A DNA stretch of 64,000 bases from Tetradesmus obliquus. Taxonomy: Eukaryota > Chlorophyta > Chlorophyceae > Sphaeropleales > Scenedesmaceae. This document shows, piece after piece, positions 38,104 to 54,240 of the stretch. The stretch spans positions 1,240,001 to 1,304,000 of the forward strand of contig CP126196.1 of assembly GCA_030272155.1 (NCBI GenBank), read 5' to 3'. The translations under genes were made by a program, and so were the position numbers. The stretch's first letter is position 1. Each line of letters begins with the position of its first letter. Below the pieces are notes generated by a model that saw only the letters and a program-made list of their open reading frames with translations, had not been told where the DNA came from and did no database searches.

Positions 38104-38372
38104 TGAGCTGGGGTGCAGCAGCTGGATCGCGTTGTGCTGCAGGGGATGCAGGCCCGGTGCAGCAGGCAGTGCGCACGCGCGACACAGCGCTGCTGGCTAT
38201 CTACGGCCCTGACGCTGCTGCTGCGCACGGCGCTGCATGGCTGTCGCCTGGAGCTGCTGGCAGCATTGCTGCAGAGGAGGTGGCGGCGATGGCTGCGAAA
38301 CTGTACAAGAAGGAGCAGGTGGCGGGTGTGATGAACCAGCATGGCACAGCACCAGCTGGGTAGTAAGCTGGT
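37897..38372 (+). repeat. 260-bp tandem duplication of the AP2 gene 3' coding end
   Basis: The last roughly 207 coding bases (from VQQAVRTRD to the stop) plus a few downstream bases reappear 260 bp later, at about 38157-38372. The copy keeps the reading frame of its own half-domain through VMNQHGTAPAG and a TAG. Differences are few, including GPEA to GPDA, MAVKLY to MAAKLY and VASV to VAGV. Because 260 is not a multiple of three and the first copy ends in a stop, the second is outside the main frame. It is either a pseudo-copy or an alternative last exon. Confidence 0.88.
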
Positions 38373-39942
38373 GTGCAGATTTGGGCTTGGGCTGCGGCTG
38401 CTGCCAGCGACGCTATGGGATGTGTACAACCAACGCTGTTGATGTGGGTGGGACAGCAACTGCTGTGGACTGAGCTGATGTGCAGCTGCTAGCTTCATTT
38501 GCTGCAGAGGATGCGGCTGCAGGCGATGCCATAGTATGTTACGCAAGCAGTCAACGCGTGTGGTTCACAGCATTACTGGCAGGGCAAGCGGGGCATGTGG
38601 TGGCAGCATGGCATGGCACAAGCTGCTTTTGGGCTGTTATATTGTGCAGATCGACAGTACCTGGCACTCGTGCCACTGGTGGCACTCGTGCTTGTAACGT
38701 CATGGCGTGCTGCATGCTGCAGTCTTGCAGTGCTGCACCATTGTGTGATTTTTGTTCTTGCCTTGCGATCAGAGCACCAGGGACAGCCTGCAGACTATGG
38801 CTACTTACTCCGTTGACCAAACAGGCAGCTCAACAGGATGCCACCAGTGGTTTGACCAGCTTTTGGGGCCAGCTGCTTTGACAACCTGGTTTGAGCAACA
38901 GCTGCATGGAAGGCACAGGTTGTTGCTGTTGTGATGAACATGCAAAGGAGTACCAAGACGGTGCAGTTTGTTTTCTGTTGGCAACACCTTGTGCGGTGCA
39001 TATGTATGATGGATGTTGTCAGTGTTGCCTTGATGTGAGTACCGGCACTATCTATGTCGTCGTTTGTGCCATCTGCGACACCAAAAGATTGCAGGCCCTC
39101 AGGATCGGTCAAGTACTATGGGTGGCATTCTGAAAAAGCGCTGCTGCCCTGCGCACTTAACTCGTTGCTTTTCAGTACCAGGATCCCAGTATTTACAATG
39201 TAGGGCGTGATGCACGACAATGTGGCAGGTGCAAGGCAGACTTGCTTGCTTGGCTGCCTGGCCCAGCATAATGCTGCGCAGCAGCTGCTGCTGCTTCAAC
39301 ACGTAGTGCCTTCAGGGTCTATGTGTCAGGTTGTGATCACGAGAGCTCGTACGATCTAGGTGATGTGTAAAACATGTATGTTACTGGTCGGTCGGTGTGT
39401 GCTGCATCAATGCTGTGAAGTTATAGCGGCTTTTAGTGTGAAAGGAAGGATGCAAACGTGCACATACATCAAAGCCTGCAGCACTTTAGATGGCATCTGC
39501 TGAGCAACATGGCCACCGGGACCAATGAATAGTATTTACAACTGCTGCTTCAACAGTAACATCAGGGCCTGCTGGCGTGCTAGCCTGCAGGCCAGAGTCT
39601 GCCCAATGCAGCACCAATTGCAATGGCCAACAGCAACAACACATACATACATGGCTGACTCAACCCAACAAAACAGTATAACAACAGGCATTGCGCGGCA
39701 TGTTGCCTGACCGCACATGCCAACAGCGCACAGCGCACAGCACACAGGATCAAGAACAGCAGGAACTACTTCTTGCAATAGCTGAATGCAACGTATTGCT
39801 CAGCGCACAGCACACAGACAACAAAGCAGCGCAACAGCAGCTGATGACAGCCAAGTGCGCCAACAGTCACCTGCTGCCTGCTGGCCTGTAACAAACAGTG
39901 CCTTCTGCCGGCACAAACATCGGACCATGCCGTCATGCCACT
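38104..39942. other. Convergent intergenic region between AP2 and helicase genes
   Basis: This begins with the duplicated AP2 end. A TGTAA at 38693-38697 matches the usual green-algal polyadenylation signal and could end the AP2 transcript. The rest shows no supported gene. The right end would hold the 3' UTR of the minus-strand helicase. Confidence 0.5.
38693..38697 (+). terminator. Possible TGTAA polyadenylation signal for the large AP2 gene
   Basis: TGTAA is the common polyadenylation signal in chlorophyte algae. This one lies about 590 nt after the AP2 stop codon. A pentamer occurs often by chance, so the assignment is weak. Confidence 0.25.
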
Positions 39943-41656
39943 CTACCAGCTGCCGCGCCGCTCCCGCTTCTCCCGCCTGCCGCCGTACCCCTCATCGCCC
40001 CCGCTGCTGCCCCTGCCCCAGCTATCCTCATCCCTGACCCTGCCCCTGCTGCTGCCGCCGCCGCCACGCGGCCGCCACTCATCCTGCTGCTCCCGCCTCT
40101 GAAAGCCGCCGCCGCCGTGGCCGCCCCTGCTGCCGCTGCTGCTCCTAAACCCACCGCCGTTGCGGCCGCCGCCGCCGCCGTAGCGGTGCTTGCTGGCCGC
40201 AGGCTTGCGCACGCGAGCAGCCACTGCCTCCAGCTCAGGTGGCACGATCTGCCCCGCATCGCGCATGATCTGCACCAGCACAGGCGTCACTGCAGCATCC
40301 TGCGGCACGAGCAGAGTGAGGCTCTCTCCCTTGCGCCCGGCACGGCCCGTGCGGCCGATCCTGTGCACGTACATCTCGTGGTCACTCGGGAAGTCGTAAT
40401 TCACCACAGCCGTGACGCCTGGGATGTCCAGTCCGCGCGCTGCAACATCTGTGGCGACAAGCACGGGGACAATGCCGCGGCGGAAGGCTGACAGCGCCGA
40501 GTCGCGCTCGTACTGGGACTTGTCGCCGTGCACGGTGATCGCGCGGATGCCGGAGCGCGTAAGCTCGTGCGAGAGCCGATCGCAATCGCGCTTGGTGCTT
40601 GCAAACACCACCACGCGCGGCTGCGGGTTGGGAAGGTCATCCTGCGCGTAAGGGTCCTCTGTAGCGCCGCCTACCCCACCCCTGCTGCCGCGTCGGCTGC
40701 TGCTGCTGCTGCCGCTGCTGCTGCTTGATGTGTTGTTGCTTGTCAGCTCAGCGCCATGCAGGTGATCGTGCAAATAGTCGCGCAGCGCTGGCAGCCTGTC
40801 CTCGGCATCTCCCAGCATGGCAACTAGCTGCGTGACGTCCTTGTTGGCCACCAGCTTCTCCTACGGGCAGAAATAACAACAAAGTAACAACAACATAACA
40901 ATATGATCAGGGTATGCGCCAGAGCGGAATCAGATGCAGGCATGCAGCAATTCATGTAGGGCCAGATTATAAAGTGGGTAATGTGGGTGTGGAATGCTTT
41001 GATATGAAAGCCAGCATCTCCTATGCGCAGCAGCAGCAAGCAGTTCAACAGCAAGCACCATGCTGTCATGACAACACTACATCTTATTCACCAATGCCGC
41101 ACCTGCACGTTGCCCACAAACACACGCACGGGGTCGTTCCTGCACAGCTGCCGCGCGATGTGCTGCACCTCCTTGGGCCAGGTGGCACTGAAGAACAGCG
41201 TCTGGCGCTGAGGGGGCGCCGGCTCGCCCTGCTTCAGGGGCTTCGCTGCCTCGCCGCCTGCGGCACAGCATGTGACAGAGCAGCAGCAGCAGCAGCAGCA
41301 GCGTTGGCGTTGAGTGTGAACGATTGGGTCTTTTTGCACGTGTGATGAAAGCACGCACAGCCGCACGCGCGCCTGCATGCATGTGTGCGTGCTGTGGTCT
41401 GTGCAGACGATGTGGCGGCGCCAACCAAACGAAGGGCGCTGCTTGCTGTTTGCACAGTGTCAGAGCAGCAACCTGGCCCTTTTCTGAGTGCTGCACAGCT
41501 CGCATGTGCCTAGTTTACACTGCAATCTGAGAGCCGCATGCCCCTTCCCCCAGCATACCTGACATGTGGCTGAGCAGCTCCCTGATCTGGGGTTCAAAGC
41601 CCATGTCCAGCATGCGGTCAGCCTCATCAAGCACCAGCATCGACACCTGGCAGCAG

Positions 41657-41688
<32 letters not shown>

Positions 41689-43294
41689 TGTATGGTCAGC
41701 GCAGCGCTCCAACAACAAGCAAAGAGCATAGTGATGTGCGAGGACTGCCTGCCGCACAGACCAGCCTTGCCCCATGCTCCTGCTCGCGCACCCTGCACCA
41801 CCAGCAAGCCAAGCAAGCAACAGCACTGCTGCATACTACATTACCTCCCCAAACAACTGGAGCCGAACCGCATCCCCACTGCAGCTCAACTGCGGCCCCT
41901 GTCGAAGCTGAGCTCTCCCAAAGTCAGCATTCCCCCAAAGTCAGCACGCGCACCACAGAGTTCAGGCAGCAGCCGGCCAGGCGTGGCGATGACCAGCTGT
42001 CCACTAACAGCGACTCAACTGCCACACTACTCAACTCACCCTGTTGAGGCTGAGCTCCCCTGAGGTCACAAAGTCCAGCAGCCGGCCAGGCGTGGCAATG
42101 ACCAGCTGCGGGGCCCGGGACAGGCTGCGGCCCTGCGGCCCGCGCGATGCGCCACCATACAGGCACCTGCAGGCATGCAAACACATGTGCACAATGTGAG
42201 TCAGGTTGCTGGGATTGTCACTCCACATGCACTTGCAACAACAACGTGCGCAGTGCACAGCTGCCTGCAGGCTGCGGAGCACGGGAGAGGCCCTGCGGCC
42301 CGCGCGATGCGCTGCCATACAGGCACCTGCAGGCACACAGGGACACACACAATGCGAGTCAAGTTGCTGGGATTGTCACTCCGCATGCACTTGCAACAAC
42401 AACATGCGCAGTGCACAGATGCCGGCAGGCTGCGGTGCACGGGACAGGCTGCGGCCCTGCGGCCCGCGCAATGCACCGCCATACAGGCACCTGCAGGCAC
42501 ACAGGGACACACACAATGTGAGTCAGGTTGCTGGGATTGTCACTCCACATGCACTTGCAACAACAACATGCGCAGTGCACAGATGCCGGCAGGCTGCGCT
42601 GCACGGGACAGGCTGCGGCCCTGCGGCCCGCGCGACGCGCCGCCATACAGGCACCTGCAGGCACACAGGGACACACACAATGCAAGGCAGGTTGTTGCAC
42701 AGATTGCTGCGATTGCCGCCCATCAGGAGTGCTTGCAGGCACAAACAGGCAAGCGCACAATGTAAGGCAGGTTGTTGCACAGGTTGCTGCAGTTGCGGCG
42801 ACCGCCACACATCAGCAGCACTTGCAGGAACAGCAGATGTGCTCCTTCAAAACGCCGGCAAGCGTGTTGACCAGCAAATTTAGAGGGGAAGGTAGGCTGC
42901 TGCAAAGCGACAACATGCAGCTGCAACATGTCGAGGGTGCGAACAGGCACTCAAGGCTGTGCAACACCCTCCTCCAGGACAGCAGGTGCACACTCGCGCG
43001 TGGCGTGTGCTGAAGCACGCCCCCAGGAGCTCCGCCTCGGGCTGGATCTGCAACCCAGGTCGCCCAACAACACTGCCACTGACAGCAACCTCGGGACATG
43101 CAGGTGGCAAGCAGGTGAACACTCACGCATTGCGAATCTTGAAGGGCGCCCCTAAGCGCTCCGCCTCGTGCTGGATCTGCTGCGCCAGCTCACGCGTGGG
43201 CGCCAGCACCAGCGCAAACGGCGGCGCCTTGCCGGCCCCTCCCCAGCTCTGTGGCTGGTTCCACTTGCTCTGCCAGCCGCCGCGCTGCTGCTGC

Positions 43295-43327
<33 letters not shown>

Positions 43328-44785
43328 GGGTGCTGCGCTGCGTGCTGCTGCAGCGCTGCTGTCTGCTCTTGGATGTGCAGGAAAGCAGGCACCAGGAAGC
43401 CAGCTGTCTTGCCTGATCCTGTGGATGCGATTGCCACTAGGTCTCTGCCTTGCATTGCAATAGGCCACGCTTGCGCTTGGATGTATGAGGGCGCTGTGAA
43501 GCCGTGGCGCAGCAGCTGCGAGCAGGTGCACAAGCACACAGAAGCAGTAGACAAAGACGGCACAGCACACAAAGCAGCGCAGCCAGTAAGCGCAAGATGA
43601 GCTGTGCCAGGCGGACATGTGAGTTGTGCTGTTGCTGTGTCAAGACAGCTGTCAAATGCGGCAGCAGACAGCTGCTATAGCCCTGATTGGCACCCTGCAG
43701 CTGATGCACTGTATCACAGTTTTGACACCGCCAGGCAGACATGCAGCAACACACATGTGTGCGGCTGCAGAGGCCAGCTTAGCAGCGCACATCCCCTGCC
43801 TTAACCAAGGATGCCAGATCATTACAGGGCCAGCTGCACAATACACCACAGACCAACACACCAACAGACCTACAAACGTCTGCAGCGTTAATGATGCACG
43901 GTGCATTCGTCCAGCCAGCTTTCACACTCACCGCATTCAGCAGCGCTGCAGGCAGCTCAGCCTGCTCAAAAGTCTGGCAGGGGTCTGGAGCATCAGCAGC
44001 ATCCACATACATCTGGAACTTGCGCCGGTACTGTGTTGGGCTCAGCTGTTCCGGCTGCTGCTGCACTGCTGCTGCTGCTGCTGCTGGCTGCTGCTCGCTG
44101 TCACTCTCAGACTGGTCCTCTGGTGCTGCCTGCAGCACCAAGATTTTTCAGGCCAGGATGGTTTGATGATTGGGTATGGAGGCTCTTGATCAAGGCAGGT
44201 GCGATGTGGATGCATGTTTGAGGGGGTCGATATGTAGGTGTATTTTAGGAGTAGTGGTGAAACAATATCGCTCACAGCAAATGTGAACTGCTGCTGCTAG
44301 CGGCGATAATCAGCAAGCTGTTGGTGAACTGCAAACCTGTTGGTTTGCCTGGCTGCTGCCAATCCGTTCTGCGTGGTGGGCCGCATTGTGCAGCATGCCA
44401 GTCCCTGACAGCCAGGCTGGCAAAGTGCAATTGACAGAATGTGGCTGCAGCTGCTGCGGCTGCTGCTGCACACAACACAGACCACACAAAGCTATAAAAG
44501 CAGTCCCCTTCTCACCAGCATGCTTGATTGCCACCTAACAGGCTGCAGCTGCCCAGGATACTGCCAGTGCTGCTGCCGCAGCAGCAGCTGCGCTCCATGG
44601 CTTGACGCTCGCTGCTCCTTGCCATATGTCTGCCGCAGCTGCGCTGACAAGCAGCTGAGAGCGCTGAGGGAGCATGCACCTGGAATACATAAGCACAGTG
44701 CAGCATGGATATCATTCAGCCTTAGGTGTGGTGTGCCTGCAGGTCCTGATGCAGCAGCAGCAGCAGCGGCAGTCAGGTCCGGCAT
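39943..44785 (-). CDS. DEAD-box ATP-dependent RNA helicase, DBP2/DDX5-like (714 aa)
   Basis: The seven exons on the minus strand are 44785-44516, 44129-43932, 43515-43127, 42166-42040, 41646-41559, 41257-41103 and 40860-39943. All phases agree and give 714 residues. Motifs appear in order: Q motif ([16 protein letters not shown]), motif I ASTGSGKT at 186-193, PTREL, TPGR, DEAD at 335-338, SAT at 381-383, then [25 protein letters not shown] and [10 protein letters not shown]. The C-terminal tail is rich in Gly, Arg and Ser (RGG-like), as in DBP2/DDX5 relatives that act in RNP remodelling, splicing and decay. Two low-complexity inserts are unusual: a Gln-rich one between motif I and PTREL, and a Ser/Gly-rich one at the start of the second RecA-like domain. 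The first exon has no known motif and its Met is tentative. The gene is divergent from Maf. The intron before the CLYGG exon is full of repeats. Confidence 0.95.
42100..42830 (-). repeat. Reiterated acceptor and exon-head array in the helicase gene
   Basis: On the minus strand the real exon starts at 42166 ([12 protein letters not shown]). Units of 160-164 bp repeat the cctgcag acceptor plus about 60 exon bases, with acceptors ending at 42327, 42491 and 42655. Each unit then continues with the same intron segment (cctgccggcatctgtgcac and on to acttgcaacaaca as read on the opposite strand). More decayed copies reading LMGGNRSN and LMCGGRRN lie near 42733 and 42816. The spacings are not multiples of three, so retaining a unit shifts the frame. 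Confidence 0.93.
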
Positions 44786-45617
44786 GTCAGAATGCGTGAA
44801 GCCTTACCAGCAGCGGCAGGCAGCTGCTGAAACCCGCAGGTAATGCCCAGGGCAGCTCCAGGCCGGGTGCAAAGAGCTCCAAGCACGCGAGCTAGCCTCA
44901 TCGAAGCAGGCGGTGCCATGCTGTGGTACCCCTGGGCGTCCCTTCAAGGGCGCGACAGAGTTTTATGAGGCTCAGTAAAAGCCCAGACTGCTCACACCGC
45001 CCATGCACTGCTTACGAACACCACTGTGAGCAGAGGCGGGCGGGTGCGGAGCTCAGCTGGAAACAGCAGCAGCACAAGAACAACAGACAAGCATTTTCGT
45101 GCAAGCACCATAAAGCATAGGGCTCCCGTGTTAGTCGTAACCAGGGTTAGTGACCAGTGTGAGTTTCACATCACGGTCACCAGACTTCTCTGGGCTTGCA
45201 TTTGCGCGTTTATTGCTATCTGTGATTCCTGGAGCCCACGATAATTTCTAAATAGGATGCTGTCTGGCCTTGCATCTGCCTTGCTCAGCCCACCATGTTG
45301 AGCATCCTGTTGATCCTGTTCGTTGTCTGCACGATCATTGCATCAGTAGCCATTGAACAGTCGCGTATGTGGCCGTTGCTGTGACGCCTGCCCACGCACC
45401 TGCAGCACAGGCCCCTCAGGCCTTGACTGGTAGCACAGCAGTAGCAGCAAGCATCAGCCAAGTGCATACCTACTAGCCCAAGGCTTAAGCAGGCTTCGTG
45501 AAGCCGCAGCAGTGCCTAGCACTCTATATTTGCCTCAATTTGGCGACAAAGCTATCGTAGTAGCTAGATAGTAGCTGGAGCAGGCGCTGGGTCACTTGCA
45601 GGGAAGGAGAGTGAAAG
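44786..45617. other. Divergent promoter region between helicase and Maf genes
   Basis: This 830-bp region separates the tentative start of the minus-strand helicase from the plus-strand Maf gene and should hold both promoters. A very short hydrophobic frame at 45295-45384 is listed separately. I see no other gene. Confidence 0.5.
45295..45384 (+). CDS. Possible 29-codon hydrophobic micro-ORF
   Basis: ATG at 45295 opens MLSILLILFVVCTIIASV, continues AIEQSRMWPLL, and ends at TGA. The first 18 residues could span a membrane. It lies upstream of the Maf gene on the same strand. No homologue is recognised, and chance is a real possibility. It could be an upstream ORF in the Maf 5' UTR, a fragment of a longer spliced gene, or nothing. 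Confidence 0.2.
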   Translation: MLSILLILFVVCTIIASVAIEQSRMWPLL

Positions 45618-46612
45618 ATGAGCAGCCTGACAGCACGCTTTGCCAGCTTTGTAGCTTCCAACCCGCGCATAGTGCTGGGCACTGCGTCGTCATCCAGGCG
45701 GCAGATTATGGACAGCCTGGCATCACAGTACAGCTTTAAATATGAAGTCCTGAAAGCAGACATAGATGAGAAAGCCATTCGGCACGACACTCCCAGAGAC
45801 CTAGTGCTGGCACTTGCACATGCCAAGGCAGATGCTCTGCTGCAAAAGCTAGCTGCAGCAACCAGCAGCAACAGCAGCAGCATCAATGCGGTAGCAGGGA
45901 TTGCAGCAGCAGACAGTGGCAGCAGCGGCACGTTCCTGATAACGTGTGATCAAGTGGTTGTGCATGAGGGCCAGATGCGTGAGAAGCCTGAAGATGTGGA
46001 AGAGGCGCACAGGTGGGGCCATGGCTAGCTTGCTACATGAGTATGTAGCAGTAGTGCTGACAGTTTGTCGTCTTTTGAAGGGCACAGTGTAATGGAAAGT
46101 AGATGTAAAGGCTGCTATATCTGCAGTAGCAGCAGCAGCGTGAGGCCAGGCGTGAATCCCGGTGCCTGCATGCAATTATGCAGCTGAGATGAGGCACGCT
46201 GGCAAGCACCCACAGCTCGCATACTCAATTGCTGATCTGTTTCCTTGCCCCTGCTGCGCATCAACTTGGATGGCCATCCTGCAACAAACAAACAAAAAAC
46301 TGCTGCAGGTTCATCCACAGCTATAGCAGGAGCCCTGCGCAGACAGTCGGCTCAGTGCTGTGCACCAACGTAGCCTCTGGCAGCCGCCACGAGACAGTCG
46401 AGGTGTGCACCATCCACATGAATGACATGCCGGATGACGTCATTGATCAGCTGATTGCCGAAGGTGACGTGCTGTGGTGTGCTGGCGGGCTCATGGTGGA
46501 GCACCCGCTGGTGGTGCCATACATAACAGAGATAGAGGGCAGCCAGGAGAGTGTTATGGGGCTGGGCAAGGAAGCAGTGATGAGCGTGCTGGTGGCTGCT
46601 GCAGGCCTGTGA
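45618..46612 (+). CDS. Maf-family nucleotide pyrophosphatase (232 aa)
   Basis: Two exons, 45618-46012 and 46309-46612, join in phase 2 (R at the junction) to give 232 residues. The N terminus holds the Maf signature LGTASSSRRQIMDSL. It is followed by AHAKADAL, ITCDQVVVHEGQMREKP and, after the intron, GSVLCTNVASG, EGDVLWCAGGLMVEHPLV and EIEGSQESVMGLGKEAV. Maf proteins hydrolyse non-canonical or modified nucleoside triphosphates and are linked to house-cleaning and division control. The Asp of the usual DTVV-like motif is kept, but as CDQVV. A Ser-rich insertion from AGC repeats (SSNSSS) lies before the catalytic strand. The length is near the family norm. No targeting peptide is evident. Confidence 0.94.
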
Positions 46613-46613
46613 C

Positions 46614-46647
<34 letters not shown>

Positions 46648-48136
46648 CAGCAGCAGCAGTGTTTCTGTCTGATGATCAGTATAATCACAGGACAGGTCAG
46701 TCGCAGTCACATGGTGTGCGGCGCATGTGTGATGCGTGCTGCGCGTGTATGCACACAGCCCGCATGGGCGCCGTGGCCTGACAATCAGGCCACAACAGTG
46801 CGGTTGCAACGCTGGAATGTTTTGCGGGGCAGGCGTTCCAGTGCACGGGTGCCCTCTAGATAGGCGCTCGACTGCAGCAGCAGGACGTTTAGCTGGACTG
46901 CAGCAGCAGGAACCACCTGTTGCTGCCAGGTGACGTGTGGTGCGGTCTGGTGCCACACGATGCGATCAGCGCGCAGCATTCGCCCTGCACATTGCACTGT
47001 TGCAGCTGAGCCACCTGAGGTTGCTGCTTTTTCTGCGCATGTTGGTGAGCACAGTGGGTGCTATGAAATGGGCGTGGGACAGGCTTTGTCTGCGCTATTG
47101 ACAGCATGCACAATCCATGGTGCTGATGACATTCATGACATGCTATGCTGTTCCTGTCACAAGATGTGCAGTCGATACCACTGTCAGCTGGTGCTGATGC
47201 CATGCCCTGATCGTGCATGTCTGCTTGGCATGCCTTGCTGCCCACCATGAGCCACCATGGCATGGTGGCCAGGTGTTGCTGCTCAAGTGTTGCCATGGTG
47301 ATTACTATGGTGATGTTGCATGCCACACAGGGTCATGGTGACTGTGCAGTACATAGCTGCCTGCAGGCACGACTTGCCGAGGTGGTGAAGTGAACAGTCT
47401 AAGTTGGTGCTCGTTTCGAAGGTGGACTGCTTCTGTCTCGTCGACTCCAGGAAACCAACGATTTGGCGGCCCAGGCACATTGTTTGCCCTGCGTATCCGA
47501 CGATTCAGCTCTACTTGCCACAAAGCGACACATCATGGCATTCTCCGCCCACCAAGTTGGCAAAGAGTCCCCAGGTACGCACCGGTGCGCGACGACCTTC
47601 AACCTTCTTATAACACTTTCCCCTGACACGTCCTCGTCTCATTAGCAGCAGACTGCATTTAAGGTAAAACGTCTTGCACAACGAAACACAACAACCGATT
47701 ACAGATGCCTCTTTCTGATCTGTCACAGCAGCGACGTGCTTGACTACCTGTAGCTGTGTGCACGCGATCAGTCCCAGGACGTGTCTGTGCTCAGCTTTAG
47801 TGCTCATTTAGCTTTAACACCCCTTGTTATAGTCTCAAATCCAAGTCGCGCCGAGGTCGCTTGGGTGAGCGCCAGCATGCACTCATTATGCCAGGTTCCC
47901 AGCCAGCTTCCAAGTCTTTATGGCACTGCAAATTGGCCAGTTGCTATGAACTCCATTTACATCAGTTCAAAGAGTTTTCCTATGATTGACGTTGATCATG
48001 CAGTGCTGGGTTGCGCACTGACGAACCGTACCTGCCGGTGCTGCTGCGTTCCCTTTCGCTGCTGCTAGGCTTCGACGCCAACTGCAAGAACTTGAGACAA
48101 GCAAGCCACGGCAACTATCTGACAGAAAAAGCGCCC
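46613..48136. other. Intergenic region upstream of GT2 copy A
   Basis: This begins with a CAG run (46615-46645) in the Maf 3' UTR. Its right end shares two blocks with the region upstream of GT2 copy B (see next entries). Open frames elsewhere are short and lack motifs. Confidence 0.5.
47865..48090 (+). promoter_or_regulatory. Upstream/5' UTR blocks shared by both GT2 genes (copy A)
   Basis: Two blocks here match 56675-56905 upstream of copy B. One contains ccaggttcccagccagcttc and the other contains cctgccggtgct followed by ctgcgttcc. Their order and distance to the ATG are similar. They could be promoter or 5' UTR elements kept since duplication. In copy A the frame is open from 48011 into the main exon, but in copy B it is closed, so I do not extend the protein. 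Confidence 0.5.

Positions 48137-54240
<6,104 letters not shown>

Noticed and set aside
48011-48136. N-terminal extension of GT2 copy A from an upstream in-frame codon
   Set aside because: Copy B has a stop between the matching block and its ATG, so the shared part is more likely 5' UTR.
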